NCBI GenBank assembly: GCA_005406025.1 | Contig: BGZK01000070.1 | Span: 434,001 to 498,000 of the forward strand | Direction of reading: 5' to 3' | DNA: 64,000 nucleotides | DNA from: Eumeta japonica | Lineage: Eukaryota > Arthropoda > Insecta > Lepidoptera > Psychidae | Shown: one piece after another, positions 35,141 through 46,620 of the stretch | How the letters are laid out: every line of letters starts with the position of its first letter | How positions within the stretch are numbered: the first letter of the stretch is position 1 | Notes under the pieces: model-generated | Told to the model about the DNA's origin: nothing | Databases searched by the model: none | Seen by the model: the letters and a program-made list of their open reading frames with translations, nothing else | Made by a program: the position numbers and the translations under genes

Positions 35141-35156
35141 TGGAACTAGCGCTCGG

Positions 35157-35174
35157 TACGTGCTTCGCTACGTA
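35157..35174 (-). terminator. Helitron 3' hairpin (rolling-circle termination signal)
   Basis: Seven paired bases with one bulged A and a GAA loop, seven bases upstream of the terminal CTAG. Such hairpins mark the end of rolling-circle transfer in Helitrons. Confidence 0.85.
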
Positions 35175-35713
35175 TAAGGCATAGTAATAAAGAAAAATGA
35201 TTATTAAATTCATTTATTCAAACAAAAAAATATTTTAAATTGCTAGCTATTTAAAAGTCCAAATGACCCAAATGATATTGATCAGTAAAAATAAAACGGT
35301 TTCTTATGGAATGTGTAGAAAACAATATTATAAAATAAAAACACAGAAACATTTTTTATAATCATTTTATTAGAAAAAATATGCCGCTGCCACTGGGCAC
35401 AAACGGTGTATAAATTTTTGTAACCTTCTTCATTCATTGTATTATCTTTAATATTTCGAAGTACTTGGTGTGCTAAAATAAATAAACTTAGAAATAAAAC
35501 ATAAAAATAAAATTTATTACTTTCTGTAATTTCGAAAGTATGAAACTGCTCAACAAAACCCACTACAGAAACATAATGTAAATGTTTATATTATATTTAT
35601 CAGCAATAAACACAAAGATATACTATCAAACGTTATTTCTGAACTATGACAAAGAGTAAAAACTAAAAAATAAAAAAGAATTGGGTACTCTTACTATGGT
35701 GGGTCTATATGGG

Positions 35714-38700
35714 TTAGTCTAAAACATTTGGATAAACAATATTTTTTGTTTTTCCATTTTGAGCATGAATAAATAAACAGTTGGGGGTACCGACTCTGGA
35801 ACAGGCAACATAAAGTTGGCCATGTGAAAAACATGATTCCTCCAAATTCACACCACAAACGTGAAGTGTTTGCCCTTGGGCCTTGTTTATGGACATCGCA
35901 AATGATAAACGCACAGGATATTGTAATCGTTTGAATTCAAATGGCATATCAGTTGGAATCATAGGGATACGCGGTATCAAACACACTTCTCCTTTTGATT
36001 TACCAGTTAAGATTGTAGCTTCAATCAAATTTGGCAATAACTTTTTCACTGCCAATCTGGTGCCATTACACAGTTTTGGTGGATTAATATTTCGCAATAA
36101 TATAATCAAAGAACCAACTTTCAGATTCAAGCAATGCGGTGGTATACCAGCCGGTTCCAATGAATTTAAAAATTCAATTGGATAATTCATTGCCTCATCT
36201 TGATTCATAACACTGTCAATTGATTTATATGTCGTGACTACACCTGGCAGTTTCGCTTGAATTTGAAAATTAATGGCATTGATATGAATGTTCTTCGGTG
36301 CTAAAATGGCGCGTTCTCTCAACCAATCATGATTTCTGTAATTCTGAAGAATATTCGGAAAACACATTCAATCAACTCATCTATCGATTGCGCAATTGTA
36401 CAAAAATTGTTCGGTACAGTGATCAATCCGTTGGTACTGTCGATTTGTATTTTGCCATGACCAATTTCTAACAATTGTCTTGAAAACTCATGGGCAGTTG
36501 CATCATCGTGTAGGTGAATACGCATATGAATGTTCAGTGTCAATTTTCGTACATATCTCCAAAGCTGATGACTTCAAACAAGCATTTATTTCATCAGCAG
36601 GAGTTGATCGAGGATTGACAGGCAATGTTTGACGAAAGTCCCCTGACAGCAATATCAGAGCACCACCAAAAAGCTGTTGATTTCCGCGTAAATCTTGCAT
36701 TGTTCGATTAAATGCTTCTAGTGATTTTTTATTCGCCATTGTGCACTCATCTCATAAAATAATTGACGTTAATCGCAGAACTTTTGCCATAGCAGAATTT
36801 CTCGAAATATTGCAAGTTGGAGTTTCAATCACCTGTACATTCAATGGCAATTTTAATGCAGAGTGTGCGGTCCGACCACCTTCTAATAATGTAGCAGCAA
36901 TTCCCGAAGATGCAAGTGCCAATGCAATTTTCTGTTCCGTTCGAATAGTCGCTAAAATCAATGATACCACGAAAGTTTTGCCTGTACCAATAGGTGCATC
37001 CAAAAAATATAATCCACCTGCATTATTGGAAACGGCTTGCATGATTGTGTCATATACATGTTTTTGTTGAATTTTCAATTTGGTTATATTCGATTGTACA
37101 AATAAACGTAAATCATTAGAATTGAACTCCTGCTCACGTTGCAATTCACGATCAAACAAATCATGTATCTCACGATTTGGTGCGGTCATACCCAATTGTA
37201 CTAATTCTTTATTTACAATCGTTAGACACATATCTTCAATTATTATTAAAGCTTCGTTGTACATTTCCAAGGTAATCAACAAATCAGGATTTCTTGCATG
37301 ATGACGCATACGAATTAAAATATCTTCTGCCATATAATGTTTATATTTGTTCCATAATTCAAGTGGATTTGATGGCGAACATGTTGATAATATAATGGCA
37401 AATAGCATTCGTATTTGTTGTGGATGAGCTGAAGTAGATGCATCTTGAAGTGTTGAATCCCAATGTGCATCATCCTCCAACAAATGCAAGAGTTGACATG
37501 CTTCACGATATGTTTGACATAAAGACCGTTGACTGTTCTCAATTCTTGAAATGATTTTGGGCCATTGACGTTAACTAATAACAATCGCAAATAAAAACAC
37601 TGCATTGTTTGGATGTACTGTATATATTCTCCCAATAGAATCTGTTTGGAAAATGCCTGGATGCCCATCGACTGCCGTTCCTTTTTTACGTCTTTGAAAT
37701 TTTTTTTGAAGACACATTCCATGTGTAATACTGGAGCACATCAGTATATAACAAATTTATCGCAAATGTATCAGTTTCGCAAAATTTGAAAAAAGCGTTC
37801 AACGTAGTCGCTGGTGGGTGTGCTGCTCTTTCCAATACATTTGCTTCATTAAATTAAATACGTTGGCCATTCTCAAGATGCACAGCCAAGTGAACAACCA
37901 CCGGATGTCTTTCGTGCATTGGAAACGACATAATCCTCCAGACAGCTTCATTACTACTTATATAGCGCCCCATTTGATACTGAGTAATTTCATCATTTCT
38001 ATTATCACCAGCAACACCGAAAACAGCCATATCGCTCCCTTTATTTACATACTTGCAAATATATTTAATGGATTTGACTGAATTACAATATTCCACATTT
38101 ATATGAGCATTGAATATTTTCGATAATAATGGACAATACGGAACCACCCAACGATTATCAACTTCAACGTCCTGATTACGCATTCTAATGGTTGCCGTTT
38201 TGCCATTATCATTAGGTGATCTACGTCGATACAAAGGATATCCGTCATTGCCAGTTATTGTGTTTGAAGTCAATTGCCTTGGGTATCGTTTCGAACACTT
38301 TCCATCAATCATACATGGCGAATTCATATTTAGTTCACCGCACGGACCATGTATCATGTTTTTAACGACAACGTGAAATAACTCAGGATCGACAGTTTGA
38401 TCAGGAATTTCAGCTGATATAACGTTATCGATTTGATCCGGAGTTATTTTATGTACCAGCCAAATTAATATATGTGCGTGCGGCAATCCCCTTTTTTTTG
38501 CCTCGATGGAGTACATATGGCTACGAACCTCTCCAAATACACATAATTTCACAATTAAATCCATAAGTGCTTTCAATTTTTGCCGAAAAACACGTGCTGT
38601 GATGTCATGACGATCAGTTGTAGACTGTCCTTCAAATAAATTGTTTTTGATGTCATCCTACTTTGGATTACATGTAAATGTAATGAACAGATCCGGTCGA

Positions 38701-40053
38701 CCGTATTTTCGTACATAAGACATTGCGTCTTGTGCATATTCGTTCATATGCCGTGGGCTACCAATAAACGACGATGGCAATATAGTTAAACGTCCAATGT
38801 CGTTAACATTAGCATCATTTTTTATCGCATCTCGCAAATAAATATATTCTTTGGATCTTAATTTTGCTTGGTTGAAACGAATAAAATTAAGACGTTCAGT
38901 TTCTATTTTGGCATACATATCAACGATGTACTGATGATATAGTTTACCACATCTCAAGATATAATTTTGTTCTTGTGGACGAACCATCAATCGATACGAA
39001 TAAAAGTTCATGGCACTAACTTTTTTCTGTACATGTAGACCTGAAAATAAGTGCAAAACCTGACATTAGAAAATTATACAAATGAAATGTTAACACACTG
39101 AAAATAGATCAATTATTTACCTGTTCGTGGATCAATCATTGGTATATTGATATGGTAGCCATCGTCACCTTTCCAATGCAATATTGGGTATTGTAATGCA
39201 TCGTAACTACGATGCAGTTCCGAAACACGTTGCAATTGATCATTTCTGCGATGAATTACAATATCACGGGATTGAAACTGATCATCAAGAATAACAATTG
39301 CAACCTCATCAATTATTTGCGCATTGAATTGCCTTGCATGTTCTCCAAAAGGTGTTCTATCAGCCCTTATTACAATTTTGTGATTATCAGTTGCCATACG
39401 ATCGAGAGCAATTTTGAACATTTGAACTAATGCACATGTATGCAGTTTTAGGTAGATGTTAGATCAGAATTTTTAAGACTTTATGATTCAGATTGATATA
39501 AACATGGGACAATCCTGTTGAGGTATTTACCTTAAAAGTCGGCATAAAATTATCTATAATAATTTTAGTAGCACCAAAAGAAATCATTGGAAATGCCGAA
39601 TTGTATTGTTGAATATGACTCAAACTGCTTCGACGTTTAAGATGTTCCAAAAATAAATGAATACAATGGTTCGGGTGGAGTTTCTAATGTTGGTAATCTC
39701 ACTTTATCATTAGCACAACACATGTCGGGCGTTTCACTTGGAAAGTTAGCCGCATCACAATGTGGACATATTGCGTCCATCATTCCAATGTATCCGTACA
39801 TACTATAATCAATCTGACTGTTATAATTAAAGGCAGCACGCAGCATTTCAGCCAAAACAGCACGACGTATTCGTGATCGCCGTGCAAGATTCAGTACAGG
39901 TACAGGGTCAACAGATCTATTCTGTGCATTACGTTCACGCTGCGATGCATTAGCTTGTGCGCGTTCATCTGCAGTCTGAGATCGTCTTAATAATGCCACT
40001 TGATTTGCATTACTCGTTCGCCGGCCTATGTTTGGTCGTCTGGCTCGTGGCAT
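35714..40053 (-). pseudogene. Helitron Rep-helicase (RepHel), broken
   Basis: Order on the minus strand: likely start MPRARRPNIGRRTSNANQ at 40053; zinc-binding CPHCDAANFPSETPDMCC; Helitron_like_N domain (IGRLTILPSSFIGSPRHMNE, GRPDLFITFTCNPK); Rep HUH motif in KKRGLPHAHILIWL; two-tyrosine motif KYICKYVNKG; SF1B helicase with Walker A APIGTGKTF, Walker B partner DECTMANKK, GDFRQTLPV, NKAQGQT and YVACSRVG near the C-terminus, ending NIVYPNVLD. Lesions: frameshift near 39655; lost segment between FMPTFK and VQMFKIALDRM; stops at 38658-38660, 37854-37856 and 36752-36754 (two of the three replace an expected Trp); frameshifts near 37605, 37515, 36535 and 36362. One 80-base intron is present. Confidence 0.93.
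39041..39120 (-). other. Probable intron in the Helitron Rep-helicase gene
   Basis: 80 bases starting GTAAATAATTG and ending TTGCACTTATTTTCAG on the minus strand. Removal joins DPRTG to LHVQKK in frame, giving the DPRTGLHVQKKVSAM stretch expected for the family, whereas the unspliced sequence contains stops. Confidence 0.75.
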
Positions 40054-40497
40054 TTTACCTTCATATATAAAAATATCATTAAATAATTCACTATTAAACA
40101 ATTTAATTTTACTTTACTAATTCAAGACTCACCGATTGTTTGAATACACTCAACAATATTTTGAAAAATATAAACAAAAAGCAATCTAACGTCACTTTGT
40201 TTGTCTTTGATTGTTTTGCCTTCCCAAAATCTCTTCACTAATACCTACTTGAACTTTACAGTATGGTATTAAGGTTCAAATTGGCTTTTAAGTATTAGTA
40301 CAAATTGTTTGTATATGGAAGTATAGAAAGATGTTGATTTTACACTTTTTCAAGATTTTTTTTAAATTTTCTCTACGTACAAACCTTCCCTGGACTTCCA
40401 CAAATAATTCAAGACCAAAATTAGCCAAATCGGTAAAGGCGTTATTGAGTTATAACATTACAACGAAAAGTGGCATTGATTTTTATATATATATAGA

Positions 40498-40865
40498 TAT
40501 GAGTAGGTCCCTAAATCAGTCAACTCTCACTGATTTAACTCCCGGGGTGCTCTCCACACAATAATGGTGTCACTCAAAGCTTCCGACCCGAGTCGTGACC
40601 TCTTGTGACTCCCTACGCCGAGGTGATCTGAGCGGATTACCCGTAGGAGAGTAACTCGTCGACGGCATTTGTATGTCGATCGGTCGCGTCAGATGAGCTG
40701 ACTACAGTCTTTGGCTAGGAGCGAATGCCACAATCATGTTTTTCGGATGTTTTTTAGTCCGTAAAAGTCGGACGTTCCCCACGCACGCGCTGCATGGGTA
40801 GCTCATTAGGTTTTTTATCCCCCTCTAGCCGTAAGGAAAACTTTAAAAAAATGCATTCAACCTGC
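40498..40865 (+). mobile_element. Jockey-type LINE 3' UTR (right part of the split element)
   Basis: Non-coding. CTCTCACTGATTTAACTCCC, GGGGTGCTCTCCAC, CCTACGCCGAGG, TTTTAGTCCGTAAAAGTCGG and CCCCTCTAGCCGTAAGG are a decayed copy of a 3' UTR I know from lepidopteran jockey-like LINEs. A short A-rich tail closes it near 40855. Confidence 0.7.
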
Positions 40866-41354
40866 ACTACCCCAGTACTGCACTTAGTCTACAGTCTACT
40901 ATAGTTCATAGCATACGTGTTGGCATATCAGAAGTGAAGCTCTGCATCTCTATAGACTCCTAGTGTCCAGAGGTATTATTTCGACGATCTAAGTTGGCGA
41001 GGCGCCGCTCCTGCGAATAGTCATCTGATCAACAAACCAAAAACGGGCCGTTAAATTTTCCATACGCGTGTGCCCGGTCCGTCATTCTTTTGTTTCGCCT
41101 TCGAATCACTATGTGATAACAGACCTGAAGTCTGTTTTTGGAACCAGTACTATGCCAGATGAGAAGTTCATTGACAACGATTAGTGTAGTAAGGAGTTCG
41201 AACTCGCGATTAATGGGATGATGGGTCGATTTGATTATCATAAAAAATTATTGTTTGAAATGTAAAGAAAAATTGGTCGAAAGAAAATACCTTGGAAGTA
41301 AACTTGAAGGATGGACTCCGAAGTAGATGCATTACTTTTTTGATAGTATATTAG
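40866..41354. other. Intergenic, nothing recognised
   Basis: No gene or repeat that I can name. Confidence 0.4.
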
Positions 41355-41685
41355 AGAGACAAATGAACAGATGAACTGTCAGAGAGTAGATGGACACCAC
41401 CGCCCATGGAAACTCGCAACTTATAGTACTCGTCAGTGCGTTGCCGGCGTCTTGGGAAGAAATAGGAAATATCTAGTAAATGGGATTGGGTTGATGGAGG
41501 ACGGAAAAGAGGAGTGGGTCTCCGGAACTCTCACTCACTGGATAAAATACAACAGTAGAAGCTGTTTCTTCACGTCTATATTTTGAGAGAGTGTGTATTT
41601 GATAGGTCGAGCAGGACCATTTTTTTGCTGCAGCTAAGTTGGCGATAGCATGCCTCTTCCACTGTATAATATTATTGCAATATGG
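41355..41685. repeat. SINE-like dispersed repeat, copy 3 of 3
   Basis: CACCGCCCATGGAAACTCGC, CAGTGCGTTGCCGGCGTCTT, CCGGAACTCTCACTCACTGG, CAACAGTAGAAGCTG, TTGAGAGAGTGTG and TGCTGCAGCTAAGTTGGCGA follow the same order as at 29670-29990 and 7150-7390. Confidence 0.65.
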
Positions 41686-42249
41686 AGTTATCATATCGGT
41701 ACGGTAATGTAGATGTAAATACCACTAAAAGTAATAAATTGCAAATGTAAATTAAAAAGATAAATATATGCGTACATAAGATAAATCTCGATACACAGGT
41801 AAATATTTTTGTCAAATTAAAAATAAAAGCAGTGTGTAGAATTTTAAAAGCAAAAAGGGATGTTGAATAAAGGCCTTTGCCATCATACCAGGAAGGTTAC
41901 AAAAAGAAGAAAATGTATTGTGAATCCCATTTTAGGGTAAGTAGCTTCAGTTTAATATAAATGTATACATAAAATATTTCACTGTCGTTTTTTGATTACC
42001 CTTTTTTCACCTGAATACTTTTTATCGGAAATGCAAGAGTCAAATGCTCACCCCCCCTAATTCTGTGAAAATTATCTGAGATTCTTGCAAAAGCACAGGA
42101 GCTAAACTCTTATCAATATATGAAATCTTATTGTGTTCAATCAAATATTTATAAATTGTAATAAAATCAAACCTAAAATAATTTAAACGCAAGCTTATTT
42201 ATTAAATTAAAATTAAATACAAGACAATTAAATACTACTTTTTTCGCTT
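41686..42249. other. Intergenic, nothing recognised
   Basis: AT-rich. Confidence 0.4.
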
Positions 42250-42297
42250 CGTGCACAATTAATATACCCTTATAAAGGCGTGTATTAATTGTGCACG
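42250..42297. repeat. Perfect 15 bp inverted repeat
   Basis: CGTGCACAATTAATA (42250-42264) pairs perfectly with 42283-42297 across an 18-base loop. Confidence 0.9.
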
Positions 42298-42879
42298 ATT
42301 TCTAAGCTTTTTAAAAAAGAAAAACAATAATTCTTTCTTTTGCTAATAAATCGTATAAGAAGAATGGGCAAATTTTTTTGTACGTCAATACATATTATGT
42401 TAATAGTTTTTAGTAAATATTTTTCTCCGTTTCTATATTTTTTTCATTGACACACATATAATTTTTAGTACTAATGGCGTTCCCTAATCAAATTTATTTA
42501 TCGAAGACCATTTTGGCTGAGTAGACTACAAGAGAAAAACTTATGTGACGACGGAGTTCCAAAACTCGTTCTCTAAATTAACGGTAAAAGCTAAAGAGAA
42601 TCCTTCAAGACGTTTCGAGTGCTTGGCTTTTTCCGAGAGTGTACGTATGTGAGTGCCACTCAAATGTTGATTGAAGCACAGAAAATGACGTCTATTTTTT
42701 CTTCTTTTTATGTAAGCACTGAAACCTTAAGAATACACTTTTCCTTGTTAAGTTAAAACATGAGAGCTTATATAAAGCTACCACTTGTATTAAAAACTGA
42801 ATAAGTTTAAAGCCTTTTCAACACGTATGCAGATTAAAATAACGACATATTAAATTTATATATTGATGTTAAATTGTCT

Positions 42880-43035
42880 CAGGTAGCATTACCATCGCGA
42901 TGACAATATTCGCGACCAATGGCTTAGTCTCTACAAGGCGCTGAGCGATTGGTTTAATTCGACTCAAATTAAAAACTTATTCGTCAATTTGTTCAATATC
43001 AGGATCGAAACCGACACTCTCTAGTTTCAAGGCGA
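42880..43035 (-). repeat. Dispersed repeat pair member 2
   Basis: Reverse complement of the unit at 18150-18300: TTTAATTCGACTCAAATTAA core, GCGATTGGTT, and GCATTACCATCGCGATGAC at the other end. Confidence 0.5.
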
Positions 43036-43727
43036 CGTTTTCAACTACTCAGCTACCATCGCTCGTCCTGAATTCACCAAAGGAATCATTTATCACGAGT
43101 AGCTGACAAAAGGGCTCAGATTATAAGACGGGACAAAAATAGCCTTGTTTATTCTTATCGCGACATCCGTAAGCACTATGCTCCCTTTGTTTCGAAATCG
43201 CGAAGCTCTCGACTTTTTGCGTTTCCAAATCTTTATTTTTCTGTCCGGATACTAATCAACCTCGTCTACTCATTTACTTCATCAACTTGATAAGCTTCAT
43301 TAGACTAAACGTTTGTTCTTTATCACTGGTGCCAATCGGTTAAACACAGAGATGCAATCAAAGAAACCATAGATTATAAGCGGTGCTAATCGACTTCCTT
43401 AAGGTACATATCGAAGAAATTAGGCATTTTACCGCATTAAAAAGCAGCCTTAAAATAAGGTAATACTCTCAATATTGTGCGCGTACACACTTGCATCCGT
43501 AGTTGTTTCAGATGTTAGGAACTAAGGGTCAGTTTAAAAAAAAGACATGATAGATAATATATTAATCGTATGGAATTACGATTGACCTCTCTACGCGATC
43601 TTTTTTAAGTACAAATAACTACGAATTAAACATGTAGGGTTATTTTACCTGTAAAAGTTCTCGATAAACGGACTATCTAATACAAAAAGATTTTTTCAAA
43701 TGTGTTTTTCCGACTACAAGTCCAGCG
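43036..43727. other. Intergenic, nothing recognised
   Basis: No coding signal or named repeat. Confidence 0.4.
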
Positions 43728-43909
43728 AACAACTTTTTTAATTGGCGTGTTTAAACAAATAAACCATTATTCTTTAAATTTATTTATTAGGAATTTTGTT
43801 TAGTTTTGTTTAGTAGGAATTTTGTACAAATCTAGCTAACAATTTTTTAATTGGCGTGTTTAAACAAATAAACCATTCTTCTTTAAATTTATTTATTAGG
43901 AATTTTGTT
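43728..43909 (+). repeat. Tandem duplication, about 73 bp, two copies
   Basis: 43728-43800 and 43837-43909 are nearly identical (AATTGGCGTGTTTAAACAAA through TTTATTAGGAATTTTGTT). The 36-base spacer repeats parts of the same GTTTAG/TAGGAATTTTGT motif. Confidence 0.9.
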
Positions 43910-46273
43910 CTTAACTTAGTTTATTGTTAAGCAACTTCGAATACGTGTATTTTATAAATATTATTGTAAACTGTAGCAATATTTTCGTACATGAAAATTT
44001 TAAAGAAGACAGAAGAAACGCTCCGACTCATTATCTAAATCAGGTTTGAAACAAAAATTTAAATTTCTTTATTTGCACAATACCGCGTGCAAAGTTTAGT
44101 GTTATATTCATGTACTCGGCGCATTGACTGCATTGTAGTCTCAGACATGGGAATCACAGTAAGTGCAAATAGTGCACTAATACTTGTCCGTAAACTACTA
44201 AGTGGATAATACATATCTGAGAAACGACACATATTAAAAAAATCTATTCCTTTTGTAGCGCATTTCCTTTAATATCAGTCTCAAGTCTCAATAGACTTGA
44301 TATTTTTTAATACGTAAAAATTAATAAACACTCAGATTTGACATTTGTATTTTCTACATAAAAAAAAGATTTTGCGTCACCGTCGCTAGCGAAAAGTCTT
44401 TTATTTCCTTGATTAATTTCGTAATCCTTTGACAAAAGAAGAATAAAACAAAAATGCCGAGCATTTAGAGTAATTCAATTTGCACTATTACCTTTAGTTT
44501 CCCCGGAGGACGTCTCAATGCTGGCCCAAAATACACCTCAATAAAATGCTCCGTTTAGTTTTTATGACTGTACCCTTATAAAGCGAATGCTCCTAACCAG
44601 CTGCAAGCAACCTTTTTGGTTGAGACGTCGAGACTTTGGGAAGCTGTCGCTGTTGATTTATTAAAATTATGAGCTTGGAATTTAATAATGGATTTTACCT
44701 GTTGTAAAACAAAATGCGATATAAATTTAATACAAACGGCTCATCAAAAAGCGAAAAGCGCCTAATGATTAGCGCGTAGCGTTTCGTATTGAGGAAATAT
44801 ATTCAAAGGATGTCTAAAATCCAATTTTTTAAATTCAATAAAAGGAATGGATCGATGAATCTGTTTATACGTAACCCAAAAAAAAAAATTGTTAAATATT
44901 TTTATTGATTTTGAGTTTGAACGTTGTTCATACGAAAATTAACTCGGGAAATTACTATAGTTTTCTTGCTACCCTGCTATTTAATTCGATGAACCAAAGT
45001 CAATGAAGGGAGTGGTATGTTTGTGTTTAAATTATACACTGTGATGATATAACAAACAATAAAAAATCATAGCCTTGGTTTCGGCGGCTGTTCATTAAAA
45101 ATACATACTAGTATTAGACATCTCGTATATCACATTTCGAATCTATTATTAGTAAAATAAACGAATTGTCGTTTTCTTTTGAAAGATGTCAACTAAAAAT
45201 AAAATATTGTATAGAACACTATAATTTTTTAGCTCACATAACATTCCAGTCTGAAATTGTTGAGTGGTACCAAAAATTAGATAACGATGTTTCTTCTTCT
45301 CGTTGTATTTTTCAAGTGCATACCACTGGTTGACAATCTCAGCATTAAATGAATGGCGAAATGTAACCGTACTCAAATTGTTTACTTTTGAATTCGGGCC
45401 TAAGCAAAACATTAGGTTATACTAATGAAATTAAACTTAGTTTATATGCATTAACGTCAGAGATTCCTTAGAAATCCATTTTAGCAACTTAATTGTACAA
45501 GACCAGAAGGAAACATAAGTAGACTTGTGTATATAATGCAAGAATGAAATGTCTTTTTGTGTCAGGATTTTGTCCCTCGACTCCTGAGATACCCTCGCAC
45601 AATCTGCTTATTTCTGATCGGTCTTGACAATTCCTCTGAGTCGGTAGAGCCGTAGTCGAGATTTCAACTAAAACTTCGACACTAAACCGGGTCTTGATCC
45701 CAATGGCAATCGTAATGTCGATTCTATTACCGATGTATCCTCCTCCCATTTATTTTTGGTCCCTCTATATCTTCGCTTTCTCAATCCTCTGTGCCTCTCA
45801 ATCTTTATCTGTCTCTTCAATCTCCTAAGATTAATTAGTACTGAATAGTATTAAAAAAAATAATTTCATACATGTTGAACCATACCAAATCAAATTACAC
45901 ATTTCATATGAAATAAAAAAGTAATTTAGACACATAGTTTATTGAAAACTTCAAGTTGTATCATGTGAAAGATTACGGAAAAAGCAATATGGTAAAAGAA
46001 TGCAAAATAAAATAGATGTTAACTACTGAAATGTTTAGATCAAACTAATTGTTTGTGATATATATGTTTATATGATGTTTATATATGTTTATATGATATA
46101 CACCTTTCAATAATGACTGCGTTTGTGATTCACCATGAAGATTTATCGTTGAGAGCTTATAAAGTGCTATCACAACGGAAATTTTTAAGAGAACACAAGA
46201 AGCAAGTTCGTCTTAGTCCATATCATGTAAATATCGCTAACTTTATTTTCTGTCCTTGCTATTTTATAACCGA
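43910..46273. other. Intergenic; one weak frame and one degenerate array
   Basis: A minus frame at 45149-45412 starts MFCLGPNSKVNNLSTVTF and has a plausible polar first half (SFNAEIVNQWYALEKYNEKK), but no family or splice sites. 45560-45790 contains a TCTTGACAATTCC / CGGGTCTTGATCCC pyrimidine-biased array like those inside the Helitron derivatives. Short TTTATATGATGT repeats lie near 46060-46100. Confidence 0.3.
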
Positions 46274-46620
46274 CTAGCTATTGCTCGCGACTCCGCCCGT
46301 GTTGAATCTGAGTTTATTTTATAAAGAATAGACCACGAATTTGAAATATTTAATGGTCTATATTCTGGTCAGACGTTCCTTAAATCCATTAGCGAATTAC
46401 ATTACAATCGATCAGACATTTTCGCGTGTTGCGCGTACCGACGAAGAGTTAAACAGAAAAATGGACAAAAACCCCAAAAGCTATAAGCGTCTTTTGTTAT
46501 CGATTCCATTACCTAATCCATTTTCGTCCTTCAGGTATCTTCAGTGTATGGACTTTGGACCGTCTACAGTTTTATTAAATATGTAAATACCGTTTACTAG
46601 AAAGCTTTATATCTTAAAAT
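46274..46620 (-). mobile_element. Non-autonomous Helitron 3' end and body
   Basis: Minus-strand end ACACGGGCGGAGTCGCGAGC...ATAGCTAG followed by T, same design as at 31060 and 48181. The plus frame inside (MKYLMVYILVRRSL...) is incidental. 5' limit estimated. Confidence 0.5.

Larger units (their letters stand above)
35146..40497 (-). mobile_element. Autonomous-type Helitron, 5.35 kb, decayed
   Basis: Rolling-circle transposon on the minus strand. The 5' end is TCTATATATATATAAAAATC at 40497 with A outside (base 40498 complement). The 3' end is CGAGCGCTAG at 35146 with T outside; a TACGT(A)GC-GAA-GCACGTA hairpin (35157-35174) lies seven bases before the CTAG. A/T flanks and TC/CTAG ends fit Helitron rules. 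It encodes a single Rep-helicase frame, now broken. It lies inside the jockey LINE described above. Confidence 0.88.
34400..40865 (+). mobile_element. Jockey-type LINE, internally deleted and split by a Helitron
   Basis: Plus-strand non-LTR retrotransposon remnant. The left part (about 34400-35145) carries an ORF1-like start joined directly to the C-terminal end of the reverse-transcriptase ORF2. The Helitron occupies 35146-40497. The right part (40498-about 40865) is the 3' UTR with the lepidopteran jockey-like features CTCCCGGGGTGCTCTCCAC and TTAGTCCGTAAAAGTCGG. Without the Helitron the parts form about 1.1 kb, against about 4-5 kb for a full jockey element, so the LINE had lost its middle before or independently of the Helitron. 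Confidence 0.78.

Noticed and set aside
35282..35563. 93-residue minus-strand frame downstream of the Helitron helicase
   Set aside because: Lies in the non-coding 3' region of the Helitron and is rich in F, Y and K; no domain recognised.
46341..46586. 81-residue plus-strand frame
   Set aside because: Falls within a non-autonomous Helitron and has no conserved features.
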